From contig NZ_KZ987724.1 of the NCBI RefSeq assembly GCF_003614185.1, forward strand, positions 5,376,668 to 5,440,667: 64,000 nucleotides of DNA. The letters run 5' to 3'. Positions 54,587 through 63,567 of this stretch are shown in pieces; positions within the stretch are counted from its first letter, which is position 1, and each line of letters starts with the position of its first letter. Both the position numbers and the translations under genes were made by a program. The notes beneath the pieces are model-generated. The model saw only the letters and a list, made by a program, of their open reading frames with translations. It did not search any database and was not told the DNA's origin. The stretch is from Paenibacillus aceti (GTDB lineage Bacteria; Bacillota; Bacilli; Paenibacillales; Paenibacillaceae).

Positions 54587-54765
54587 CATTTGTAAGGCGG
54601 ATTCCGTTTGTCTAGACTACTATCCCAGTCGAAGACGATCATTTTTGAAGAGTGGGCGGGCAGCAAAAATATGATGAATAATTTAGTGAAAGTGAAATCA
54701 AAGCTCTATTTTGCCGATGAAACAATAGGGGGAATAGTAGAAAGTAATATTTGATGGAGGTCAAC

Positions 54766-57657
54766 ATGAAACGATTCATTTCAGCGGTGTTATGCCTTAT
54801 GTTCATCCTCACGGTGGCTCATTCAGGTACGGTGCAAGCCAAGGGGGATAACGTAAGTGCCATTAGCGAGCAGCACTATACACGTATCGGCGAAGATTAC
54901 GAAGTATTTGACGACAACGTGTTACTGTCGAAAAGGGACGGGAGCGTTTGGACGTGGGTCATAAATAAAGATTATTTAGAAACTTCAGATTACTATATAG
55001 CTGAAATGCTCCAAATTCCGGGCTTGCAGGATGTGAAGCAATTCAGGTACAAATCCCGTGAGAAGAAGAACAGCAGAGAGATTATTAACTACGTTGCATT
55101 AAAAAAGGATGGAACCGTATGGTACTGGGACTCCAAAGTTACTGAAACCTACGGTACTACTATACATAGTCCTATGGGAACTCCATCGCCCATCACAGAG
55201 TTGAATCATGTCACTTCACTCGTTGCTGATTTTTTTTACGACAATTCTAACTTCAAGACCTTGTTCGTATTAAGATCAGACGGCTCGGTTTGGAGCTGGG
55301 GAAGCGAACTAGGCGGCGTCTCGTCGATTCCGATTCAATCCAGGCTGCTTGATGATGTCGTATCCATAAGCTCGGCGAACGGTTTCGCCTATGCAATTAA
55401 AAAGGATGGTTCGGTTTGGAAATGGAGCACAAGTGACTACCTTCCGCATAATATCTCTAAAGACAAGAGGCCAGAACAGGTCAAGGGTCTTAGCGATATC
55501 GTCAAGATCGAGACGGGCGCTTATCCAAACTTTGCATACAAGAAAGATGGCACGGTTTGGGACTGGTCGGCATATAACTCTGCGAGTGTTCCCGAACAAT
55601 TACATGGAGCAACCGGCGCGCGAAGTATCGTTGAATTCAGCACGATGCTGCAAGATCGATTTATCGATTCCATTTATGCTTTGCGGACGGATGATCAGCT
55701 CTGGTCCGTGTACAACGACGATAAAGTGTTCCAAGGGCTTACAGACATCGTCTCCATACACAATAAAGTCAAGGACAGGTATTCTAAATGGTATTATGCC
55801 TTGAAAAAGGATCAGACCTTGTGGGCATGGGAAGATGATTATTATTCCTTGCCCAAGCTGGTTGTGTTTACGAAAGGAACAGTGGCAGGTTATGGCTCTG
55901 GCGAAGCAGAGCAACCTACTGGTGGGGTAATAGGCACGCCAACTGGTGATAGATCGGGGACAACAGGCCAACCAACGGATAGTCGGAATGGGACAACAGG
56001 TACACCCATCGGGGGTCAAACTGAAAAGACAAAGCAACCGACGGGGAGTCGTCCTGATGCGGGAGATCGAGCAACCGGAGAAACTGGAACAACAAACCAA
56101 CTAACTGGCGACCGTTCTGAGACAAAAACTCAACCTGCGGTACGGAATTCACCGGAAATTAGCCTGTTTCCGTTTATCACGATGCTGCAGCCGGGCGGAC
56201 AACAGATCATTACCGCAAGCAATGTGCTTACCGGGACCCAAATAACGTATACCATAGACGATCCGAGCATAGGAACTATATCGAATGTGAATGGCATCCC
56301 CGTTATTACCGCGAAAAAATCCGGACAAACTGTTGTACGGGTAACCGCGACCCGAGCCGGTTTTCCAGACGAGACCGCCTATTTCTTGTTGTATGTTGTG
56401 GATGGCAGCATACTGTCCAATACGTATCTAACGGCTGTCGGGTCAATTCCTGACGCTGACAGACAGAACCCCGTTATTGTGGAGGGACTGACACAAGCGG
56501 GAGAGCTTGTGATCACAGCCGCAAGCAGCGGAGAGGTGGCTCCCGTTAACGGCCAGCTAGTCGTAACGACCGAGTTGATGGACCGCTTAGCAGGCAATGC
56601 GTCAAAGGCGAAATTAGCGGTAAAGCAGGCGCTGTCGGAGAACCGAATTACGCTTGCAAGAGAGTTGATCGTGAATGCAGAAATTTTGCCCTCGTCCGGA
56701 CAAAACGAATATATTTTCAAGCTGTACAAGAATAGCTTCACGGGCCGGAAGGATATCGACTATATTACCATTCAAGCGGGGGATGCGAAGCTGGTGCTGA
56801 ATGTTGTCACCGCAGATCGTCTGTTCGATTCACGTACGGTGATTGTAATTCGTCTGATCCAAGCAAATAACGGCGGATTTCAAGTGCTATTCTCAGATGA
56901 ACAAGGTCAGGAGCTACCGAACGTATCAAGTAATATTCTGATCATTCTGCCTGCAAAGCAGACGAATGCAACACATACCAGCGTGTTCTATTCAAATGGT
57001 AAAAAGGCGCAGCCGATCGGCGGAAAGTTCAATCCGTCCCAAAACGGCATAGAAGCGGAAATCAACCGTTCCGGAACGTATTTCGTGGACGATAATCCCA
57101 AGTCATTCCCTGATGTTGACGATCGAGATCCAGAGCTGCAGCAAGCGGTTCAGTTCCTGGCTTCCAAAGGAATCGTGACCGGGAAAGAGAACGGCAACTT
57201 TGAACCCGATTCCCCGCTCACCCGTGCAGAGTTTACGGCTATGCTTGTAAGAGCCTTTTATGCATTGGATGAGACGGCGACGGAGAGCTTCTCCGACGTG
57301 CATCCGCCACAATGGCATCATCCCTATATCGCTTCATCAGAGAAAAAACATATCGTCGAAGGTTACCCTGACGGCACGTTCAAGCCGGATAAAACGATAT
57401 CCCGTGAAGAAATGACCGCCATCGGCGCAAGATACCTGCATGAAAAGAAACATTATTACTACCCTGCGAATCCGGAGGATTACCTGAATCAATTCATAGA
57501 CAAAGAAACCATCTCCAATTGGGCCAAGCCAACCATGTCCTTGGCTGTGAAGCAGCATCTAATCGATGTTCCTGCCAATAAACGGATTAACGCCCGCGAG
57601 GCCGTCACGCGCGGGGAGGCTGCGCGGATGTTGTATAGGCTTTATTTGTTGGTTTGA
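54766..57657 (+). CDS. SLH-anchored surface protein with RCC1-like repeats
   Basis: A 963-residue exported protein. A signal peptide (AVLCLMFILTVAHSGTVQA) is followed by about seven RCC1/YD-like repeats ending in forms of KKDGTVWxW (KRDGSVWTW, KKDGTVWYW, RSDGSVWSW, KKDGSVWKW, KKDGTVWDW, KKDQTLWAW), which should form a beta-propeller (about 30-370). A Gly/Thr/Pro linker of degenerate 9-12-residue repeats (about 375-460) precedes an Ig-like (Big) domain and an unassigned beta region. Three SLH domains end the protein (about 780-963). GGAGG lies five bases before the ATG at 54766. It sits on the S-layer; its ligand is unknown. Confidence 0.88.
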   Translation: MKRFISAVLCLMFILTVAHSGTVQAKGDNVSAISEQHYTRIGEDYEVFDDNVLLSKRDGSVWTWVINKDYLETSDYYIAEMLQIPGLQDVKQFRYKSREKKNSREIINYVALKKDGTVWYWDSKVTETYGTTIHSPMGTPSPITELNHVTSLVADFFYDNSNFKTLFVLRSDGSVWSWGSELGGVSSIPIQSRLLDDVVSISSANGFAYAIKKDGSVWKWSTSDYLPHNISKDKRPEQVKGLSDIVKIETGAYPNFAYKKDGTVWDWSAYNSASVPEQLHGATGARSIVEFSTMLQDRFIDSIYALRTDDQLWSVYNDDKVFQGLTDIVSIHNKVKDRYSKWYYALKKDQTLWAWEDDYYSLPKLVVFTKGTVAGYGSGEAEQPTGGVIGTPTGDRSGTTGQPTDSRNGTTGTPIGGQTEKTKQPTGSRPDAGDRATGETGTTNQLTGDRSETKTQPAVRNSPEISLFPFITMLQPGGQQIITASNVLTGTQITYTIDDPSIGTISNVNGIPVITAKKSGQTVVRVTATRAGFPDETAYFLLYVVDGSILSNTYLTAVGSIPDADRQNPVIVEGLTQAGELVITAASSGEVAPVNGQLVVTTELMDRLAGNASKAKLAVKQALSENRITLARELIVNAEILPSSGQNEYIFKLYKNSFTGRKDIDYITIQAGDAKLVLNVVTADRLFDSRTVIVIRLIQANNGGFQVLFSDEQGQELPNVSSNILIILPAKQTNATHTSVFYSNGKKAQPIGGKFNPSQNGIEAEINRSGTYFVDDNPKSFPDVDDRDPELQQAVQFLASKGIVTGKENGNFEPDSPLTRAEFTAMLVRAFYALDETATESFSDVHPPQWHHPYIASSEKKHIVEGYPDGTFKPDKTISREEMTAIGARYLHEKKHYYYPANPEDYLNQFIDKETISNWAKPTMSLAVKQHLIDVPANKRINAREAVTRGEAARMLYRLYLLV

Positions 57658-57688
57658 TGGGGGAGGTTATTGAGGGAGAATGTAGAGA

Positions 57689-57717
57689 GGACTGGATGAT
57701 GTTGTCCAGTCCTTTTT
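57689..57717 (+). terminator. Terminator of the RCC1-SLH gene
   Basis: GGACTGGA and TCCAGTCC pair around an 8-base loop, followed by TTTTT. Confidence 0.85.
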
Positions 57718-57921
57718 CATGTAGAGTATTGTCAGTTAAAATCCACTTCCACAGAGCCAAGGTCGTAACACAACACGATCAAAGTCGATCCTTACTTTAA
57801 CGCAGCGAATTAGCAGGGGACCTTAGGAAGGTAACAAAAGACAAGCTGTTGCATTAACAAAAGTATGTCTTTTTTGATGTAAGCCTTGACTTCTTGCATT
57901 TGAGCAGTTTACTTAAATTTT

Positions 57922-58146
57922 TCAAGACTGTTTTTCATTGAAACGCTTGGAGATATTCGTCTGACCAAGAATATAGTCAATACTTACGTTGTAAAACTCG
58001 GATAACTTAATTAACACTGAGCTTGGGACGTCCAAGTTCCCACTTTCATATCGGGAATAGGTTGCCTGAGAGATGTTTAGATAATCTGCCAATTGCTGTT
58101 GCGTCAAATCCTTATCCTCACGTAAATCACGTATTCTCTTATACAT
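57922..58146 (-). CDS. XRE-family HTH transcriptional regulator (74 aa)
   Basis: A single-domain Cro/C1-type regulator. The helix-turn-helix is LTQQQLADYLNISQATYSRYESGNLDVPSSVLIKLSEFYNVSIDYILG. The ATG at 58146 follows GGGTGATG; the frame opens five codons earlier. It is divergent from the DUF6809-like gene, and palindromic candidate operators lie in the space between, so autoregulation plus control of that gene is likely. There is no sensor domain. Confidence 0.9.
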   Translation of the reverse strand: MYKRIRDLREDKDLTQQQLADYLNISQATYSRYESGNLDVPSSVLIKLSEFYNVSIDYILGQTNISKRFNEKQS

Positions 58147-58172
58147 TCGTTCATCACCCAAGCTAAGTTTAA

Positions 58173-58218
58173 ATTATGCGGAAATTGCATATTGTATTTT
58201 ATGCACTTTTCGCATAAA
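58173..58218. promoter_or_regulatory. Pair of candidate XRE operators
   Basis: TATGCG-GAAAT-TGCATA at 58175-58191 and TTTATGC-ACTTTTC-GCATAAA at 58198-58217 are two inverted repeats sharing ATGC half-sites, 23-24 bases apart, in front of the divergent regulator gene. Confidence 0.6.
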
Positions 58219-58304
58219 ATCTATTCATATGGAAACTGCTGGATGTTGATATCTCGAGACTATAGTGATCCTGTCTACCTATTTCTATAAAAGGAGCGAG
58301 TAGA

Positions 58305-58607
58305 ATGAAGAATATTTTAGAGGAACTCTACTACGGTAACCTGCATCCCGAAGAGTGTATTATCCCAACTGATCCTGAATATCGTCCTCTCAACAAAAAG
58401 ATTTCTAAATTGATGGAGGAAGCAAGGGAAAGACTTTCGGAGAAGGATTTCGCAACACTTGAGCAGATTTTGGATTTGACGAGTGACTCTAGTTCCATGG
58501 TTACAAGTGCTTCTTTTGTAGAGGGATTCAGGATGGGGGCTTTGGTGATGGTGGAGGTGTTTTGTGGTGGGAGGTTTTTAGGAAGTGAGGTCGATAGGGA
58601 GTTTTAG
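58305..58607 (+). CDS. DUF6809-like small protein (100 aa)
   Basis: A 100-residue helical protein starting MKNILEELYYGNLHPEE, the opening I associate with the DUF6809 family of Firmicutes. The middle holds a charged helix pair (LNKKISKLMEEARERLSEKDFATLEQILDL) and the end a hydrophobic helix with VEGFRMGALVMVEVF. GGAG precedes the ATG. Its function is unknown; such genes are common near XRE regulators and prophage remnants. Confidence 0.75.
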   Translation: MKNILEELYYGNLHPEECIIPTDPEYRPLNKKISKLMEEARERLSEKDFATLEQILDLTSDSSSMVTSASFVEGFRMGALVMVEVFCGGRFLGSEVDREF

Positions 58608-58640
58608 ACATAATGATGTGGTATGGATAATGATCTAAGA

Positions 58641-58672
58641 GCTCTTGCTGATAATATCAGTAGGAGTTTTTG
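58641..58672 (+). terminator. Terminator after the DUF6809-like gene
   Basis: CTCTTGCTGATA and TATCAGTAGGAG pair fully with wobbles around a one-base centre (effective loop larger), followed by TTTTTG. Confidence 0.6.
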
Positions 58673-58802
58673 TTGAAAATGAGAGGATTATTTCCCTGCA
58701 GATTATTCCAATTCTATAGTACAATAGGCTTATAATAGAGCAGTCAATTGTATTTTGTAGTCGTTCTTAAAATACTCAACATACATATATGGTAGGTGTG
58801 CT

Positions 58803-59531
58803 ATGACTAATAAAGTGAATATGAGAGAATTATTTCTTGATATGCAGCAAGAAATGATTATGGAATTAAACAAATTACGTAAGCATGTTACACATGCCCC
58901 AACTAAAGGAGATACGGTTGAATTAAGTTGGATCGAGTTTCTAAGTACTTATTTACCTAACCGATATTGCGTAGACACAGCCTTTATTGTAGATAATACT
59001 GGTATACGCAGCGATCAGATTGATCTGGTCATTTATGACCAACAATACTCTCCTTTTGTTTTTTGTCATTCTGGTGTTAAGTACATACCTGCTGAGAGCG
59101 TTTACGCAATCTTTGAAGTAAAGCAAACACTAAACAAGCAGCACTTATTATATGCAGCTGAGAAGGCAGAATCGGTCCGCGCTCTTGAGCGTACGTCCGT
59201 ACCTATCATTCATGCCGGTGGGATTTATCCACCAAGACCAACTTTCGACATCGTGGCTGGTCTTATTACTACATCTTCTGACTGGACACTACCATTTGGG
59301 AAGCCATTTCAGGAAGTGAATAAAGAGTTAAAGCCTTGGCAACGCCTGAATATCGGTTGTACGTTGGATAGCGGTTCTTTTCTCTTAAAAGCGGATGGGA
59401 CATTTGATATTAGTTCTAAGGAAGAGTCTTTGATTTTCTTTTTTATTAAATTATTTATTCAACTTCAAAATTTGGGTACCGTGCCTGCAATGGATATTGA
59501 TTTATATAGTCAGGTGTTAGACTCTATTTAG
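58803..59531 (+). CDS. DUF6602-like PD-(D/E)XK domain protein
   Basis: A 242-residue protein. Asp74 in SDQIDLVIYD and Glu105-x-Lys107 in IFEVKQ, with a hydrophobic strand between, make a PD-(D/E)XK-type nuclease core; an upstream Glu (ELSWIEFL, near 40) may complete it. This arrangement and the phrase VYAIFEVKQTLNKQHL fit the DUF6602 group, which turns up in phage-defence neighbourhoods. There is no signal peptide. The start at 58803 has GGTGTG upstream, a poor ribosome binding site. The DNA is AT-rich compared with the genes left of 57.7 kb. Whether it cuts nucleic acid is inference. Confidence 0.72.
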   Translation: MTNKVNMRELFLDMQQEMIMELNKLRKHVTHAPTKGDTVELSWIEFLSTYLPNRYCVDTAFIVDNTGIRSDQIDLVIYDQQYSPFVFCHSGVKYIPAESVYAIFEVKQTLNKQHLLYAAEKAESVRALERTSVPIIHAGGIYPPRPTFDIVAGLITTSSDWTLPFGKPFQEVNKELKPWQRLNIGCTLDSGSFLLKADGTFDISSKEESLIFFFIKLFIQLQNLGTVPAMDIDLYSQVLDSI

Positions 59532-59793
59532 CGAATTAATCGTATATAGTTGTGCCTAAACTTATGAGAATGTTAGTTAATCAAGAGAGAAATTGAAATT
59601 CGATAACACTGAGTCAATGCTAAGGGCACCCTTGGTCGTAAAAAGCAGTAAGCAAAGAAGATGTCAACAAGTGGTTCTACGAGGTTAAGTTCGATGGACT
59701 TTTTTTAACCTTGAGGTCCAGTATTAGAACGTTATACGACAGAGTTGATATAAATAAATTTAAATACTCCAAATTAATCATAGGAGAGTAATT

Positions 59794-61044
59794 ATGAGAC
59801 TAAAAATTGAAGAATGGTTGTCTAATCAAACTGTTTCTGAAGAAGCTCAGAATTTACTTCAAGAGTCAATCGTTTGTTATAAGGCTTCAGCCTACAGAGC
59901 TAGTTTTTTATTTTCTTATTTGTTTTTTCAAACGGTATTAAAAGAACGAATATTATCTTCTGAAATACCAGGTGATGTTCCATTATCTAAATGGAATGGA
60001 ATAATACAAAATTTACGTAACGATGACAAGTGGGATGAAGAAGTTTATGAAGTTGTGAAGAGAGGTTCTGGAAACTGGGTCATATTCAATCTAAATGACG
60101 ATCTGAGGCAGCAAGTATCATACTGGAAGAATAGACGTAACGATTGTGCACATGCTAAGACAAATGGCATTCAAGCATCACACGTAGAATCATTTTGGGC
60201 ATTTATTCAATATAATCTTCCAAAGTTTGTGGTGAATGGTGGAAAGGCAGCACTTTTAGAAAAAATAAAAGTACATTTTGATATTGCCTTGACAGCCCCA
60301 AATGCAGATTTTGAGTATATTATTCAGGAGATTGTTAATTCGATTTATGAGCATGAGTATAGGAAATTTATTGAAGATATTAATCAGTTATTAGGGGATA
60401 CATTTTTTGATTCTTCATATGAATCTGAACGTAAAATTAAATTTTGGTTAAGAATATTTGGTTTAAATGAAGCTTTTGATAAATCATTGATTGAGTATCT
60501 TCAGGAGAATGAAAAATTATGTAATGCACTATTGAAAAGTGATTCCAGTAAAGTAGTATATTTTAGAGGGCATCCTCAGTTTATTCGTAAACTCTGGTTT
60601 GATGGTAAAGTTGATGTAAGTATACTCGCAGCATTGTTTAGAAATAATCTGATCCCAACTGATCAAGAGGAAGAAGCAATAGTAAATTTCATACGTTCTT
60701 CTCAGCCAGTATATCCTGAAAGTATTCCAGAAGAAGATATGAATATCTTAGTATCAAAAGGTCTTCCAATAAAATTAAAAAATATTGCATTTGAAGAGCG
60801 CTGTATAGGTGTTTTCGATTGGGCGAATCATGCAAAAAGATGGCTAATAGTTTGGTATATTAAAAAGTATGGTATTGATGAGGTAGTTGTTAAGGCGTTG
60901 TCAATTACTTTTCAAGGTGCAAATCCGTGGCATCTAAAAGATGCTTTGAAAGAAATTTTCGATGAAGATTCAACACTAAAAGACTCTTATATTCGTATTG
61001 CTCAGGATAAAGGGTATCACTTGCCGGAGTTGCTAGGTTTTTAA
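59794..61044 (+). CDS. HEPN-like protein of unknown function
   Basis: A 416-residue, strongly AT-rich gene; the ATG at 59794 follows AGGAGAG. The N-terminal ~135 residues form a helical domain with the motif Arg115-Asn116-Asp-Cys-Ala-His120 (RNDCAH), the RNxxxH pattern of HEPN ribonucleases, inside YWKNRRNDCAHAK. The remaining 280 residues are helical and unassigned; the stretch WLIVWYIKKYG is notable. HEPN proteins often act as RNA-cleaving effectors of immunity. The next gene is 231 bases away. The HEPN call rests on the motif and helix context only. Confidence 0.62.
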   Translation: MRLKIEEWLSNQTVSEEAQNLLQESIVCYKASAYRASFLFSYLFFQTVLKERILSSEIPGDVPLSKWNGIIQNLRNDDKWDEEVYEVVKRGSGNWVIFNLNDDLRQQVSYWKNRRNDCAHAKTNGIQASHVESFWAFIQYNLPKFVVNGGKAALLEKIKVHFDIALTAPNADFEYIIQEIVNSIYEHEYRKFIEDINQLLGDTFFDSSYESERKIKFWLRIFGLNEAFDKSLIEYLQENEKLCNALLKSDSSKVVYFRGHPQFIRKLWFDGKVDVSILAALFRNNLIPTDQEEEAIVNFIRSSQPVYPESIPEEDMNILVSKGLPIKLKNIAFEERCIGVFDWANHAKRWLIVWYIKKYGIDEVVVKALSITFQGANPWHLKDALKEIFDEDSTLKDSYIRIAQDKGYHLPELLGF

Positions 61045-61274
61045 CTTAGTTTTGAGATGTTTAAATGATACATATGTTCAAATTTCTAGGGCTATCCAAA
61101 ATTATCAAAGAAGTGCTCCGCTTTTTAGCAAAGTTGGGGCATTTCCCCTTTGGTTGTCGGTGGTTAACACAGAAGCATGTCTAGACAATACACGGCTGAC
61201 CAAGAAAAAAGCTGTCTAAGGCAGGTCGTTAGTAGATACAATAACGTTTTACGAAAGGGATGCAATGCAAATAA

Positions 61275-62135
61275 ATGATAGAACCTAAAGAGAGAGCAAG
61301 AGACTTAAAGAAATTGGCTGAAATTGCGAGGCGAATTTCACGAATAGAAAACAAAAAATATGCTACTACACCAAGAACTCTTTACGCGGAGGAATTATTT
61401 GAAAAAACACTTTTAAATGTTTATAGCTTTATTAGGCTTTGGCCACATGATAAAGAAAGTAAAAAATTATTTGATGCAAGTTCCCTTGCTAGTTTAGGAA
61501 GGAATATTATTGAAACTCATAAAGTATATCATTACATTTGTGAACGAGGTATAAGTCAAGAAGAGTTTGAATTGAGATGGATTATAATGGTATTACATGA
61601 CGGTTTGGGTAGGGATAGAATACTTAACAAACTAGGTTTTTCTGAAGGTGATGATAATAAACAGGTAAGTATGATGTCTGTATCATTTGCAGAGGGGATA
61701 TTGAACCAAAATCCTTTATATAATTTATTAGATGAAAAATTGAAGAAGAAAATAATGAAAGGTGAAAAACCATATTTATTTGAAAGAATTTCCAAACGAA
61801 AATTTCCAATAAATAAGGAATATGAATCTGGCATATATAATTTGCTTTCGAATAGTGTTCATTCTTTTCCTTTGGGGCTCATTAATTACTCGGGCGGTAT
61901 CTCTGAGGAATTCCATTTAGGAATGTACCATCTAGTAACTCTTGCAGTAGAAGTTAGTATTATGTATTTTGCTTCTGTAATAGATTCTTATATTGGTCTA
62001 AGAAGATTTTCGCATTTAATGAATAAAGATGATTTGAAATTTATAAAAACCATGATTAATAATAAAAATTTTTATGAATGGCTAAATCAAAGAAAAACCA
62101 AAGGTATGAATGGCCCTTTTTCATATCAAGGTTAA
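61275..62135 (+). CDS. Unrecognised helical protein, possibly DUF5677-like
   Basis: A 286-residue AT-rich gene; the frame starts ATG at 61275 without a strong ribosome binding site. The product is mostly helical. LGRNIIETHKVYHYICERG (near 75) and the later NLLSNSVHSFPLGLINYSGG (near 190) resemble the Arg/Glu and Ser...His features of DUF5677-like proteins, but I am not certain. A hydrophobic helix (VTLAVEVSIMYFASVIDSYIGL) follows near 225-245. It lies between the HEPN-like gene and the HTH/caspase pair. The function is unknown. Confidence 0.6.
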   Translation: MIEPKERARDLKKLAEIARRISRIENKKYATTPRTLYAEELFEKTLLNVYSFIRLWPHDKESKKLFDASSLASLGRNIIETHKVYHYICERGISQEEFELRWIIMVLHDGLGRDRILNKLGFSEGDDNKQVSMMSVSFAEGILNQNPLYNLLDEKLKKKIMKGEKPYLFERISKRKFPINKEYESGIYNLLSNSVHSFPLGLINYSGGISEEFHLGMYHLVTLAVEVSIMYFASVIDSYIGLRRFSHLMNKDDLKFIKTMINNKNFYEWLNQRKTKGMNGPFSYQG

Positions 62136-62307
62136 TTTAAGTTTACTTGTAATCCAGAACTCTTCATTATTCTATTGACTAGTAATGGATAGTAATCTTG
62201 TATGTATATCGCTCTTTACAATACTGGCAGATTCAGTTGTTGCTTCGAAACTGATGATCCTAGGAAACAGTATATTCTATCTATAGATATTTAAGAGAGG
62301 TGAGATT

Positions 62308-63561
62308 ATGGGGAGAACAAATACTTTCTTAAGCGGAACGATTACTGCAGATGAACGGGAGCATTTATATAGTGAGATTTGGACAGAGCCAGTAAAAACC
62401 GTGGCTGAAAGGTACGAAATCTCTGATGTAGCTTTGAGAAAGCATTGTATCCGATATGGCATTCCTCTACCACCGAGAGGTTATTGGGAAAAATTAAAGG
62501 CTGGTAAATCTGTGCACAAACCGGCGCTTCCTAAAGTAACAAGTGAGTTAAGAAAGCATATCCGTAACTATGTAATCAAGTATAAATATGATGTGAAGAA
62601 ATTAACGGATGAGGAACTTAAATCAGGAGAGGAAATGTTTTTATTAACAGATGATACTAAAAATTATATTAAAGAAGTTTGCTCGAAAATTACGGTCAAA
62701 TCCCAGCTTCGTGATCCTCATCCCCTAATTGTCGAGCATCAAGAAGAAATATTATATAGGAAGAAAAGAGATAAGGCAGTTGAGAGGGCCAGTTTCAACT
62801 ATTTATATCAATCAAGTATTAAAAGTAAGTACAAGGAAAACAAAGCAATTCTCCCCATATTTGTATCTCCCAATCAAGTAAAAAGAGCCTATCGAATTAT
62901 AGACACCATAATTAAGACATTACCTCATCTAGAGAGTCGGCTTTCTATCGGGCACCAAAAGGATCAGGGTTTTATCGATGTGATGCATGTTACATTCGAA
63001 TTCGAATTGAAAGAAGTTGAGGAAAAACGAAAGTCTAAAAAACAGACTGAAGAGGCATCTGGAAAACTAGCTCCGTCGTTAGTACTTTCATTTACAGCAA
63101 ATAGATCTTCATGGAACAGGGAATATTCGGAACAGTTAGAGTATAGAGATACTCCTTCAGAACCTTTGGAAAGCAAGTTGGATTCGGTTATAACCAATTT
63201 ATTTATATTGGCAAATAGGTTTCTTGCAAAAGATGAATTATATCTCAGGGAACTTGAGAGAAAGTGGGCTGAGGAAGAAAAACAGTACCAGTTAAAGAAA
63301 CTAAAACGTAGGGAAGAAGAAAATGTAAAAATATTGGAGCAGCTTGTTCAGGAATGGGACCAGTCCAGAAAGTTTAGGGAATTTGCTGAATTTCTTGAAA
63401 ATGACGCAACAGGAATGCAAGATTCTCAGCAGAAGCAGAAAATTTTAAATAAGGTAAAATGGATAAGAGAAAAAGCAGATTGGCTTGACCCCCTTATAGC
63501 AAAAGAAGATGAACTTCTTGGAAAAAGAAAAAGTGCCTTAGATTTACTTGAAGTTGAATAA
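62308..63561 (+). CDS. HTH and coiled-coil protein paired with a caspase-like protease
   Basis: A 417-residue protein, ATG at 62308 after GAGAGG. Residues about 15-50 (EHLYSEIWTEPVKTVAERYEISDVALRKHCIRYGI) form a helix-turn-helix, followed by a conserved-looking PLPPRGYWEKLKAGK segment. A basic middle domain (about 90-200) and a mixed alpha/beta part (200-300) lead to a long charged coiled coil (about 300-375). There is no enzyme signature. Its stop is six bases before the start of the caspase-like gene, so the two should act together; a DNA-binding or sensor role with coiled-coil assembly is inference. Confidence 0.68.
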   Translation: MGRTNTFLSGTITADEREHLYSEIWTEPVKTVAERYEISDVALRKHCIRYGIPLPPRGYWEKLKAGKSVHKPALPKVTSELRKHIRNYVIKYKYDVKKLTDEELKSGEEMFLLTDDTKNYIKEVCSKITVKSQLRDPHPLIVEHQEEILYRKKRDKAVERASFNYLYQSSIKSKYKENKAILPIFVSPNQVKRAYRIIDTIIKTLPHLESRLSIGHQKDQGFIDVMHVTFEFELKEVEEKRKSKKQTEEASGKLAPSLVLSFTANRSSWNREYSEQLEYRDTPSEPLESKLDSVITNLFILANRFLAKDELYLRELERKWAEEEKQYQLKKLKRREEENVKILEQLVQEWDQSRKFREFAEFLENDATGMQDSQQKQKILNKVKWIREKADWLDPLIAKEDELLGKRKSALDLLEVE

Positions 63562-63567
63562 TTAATT

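Noticed and set aside
61060-61240. Possible insertion-sequence remnant between the HEPN-like gene and the next gene
   Set aside because: GCTATCC- and GCTGTC-type words recall IS ends, but no terminal inverted repeats, target duplication or transposase fragment could be confirmed.
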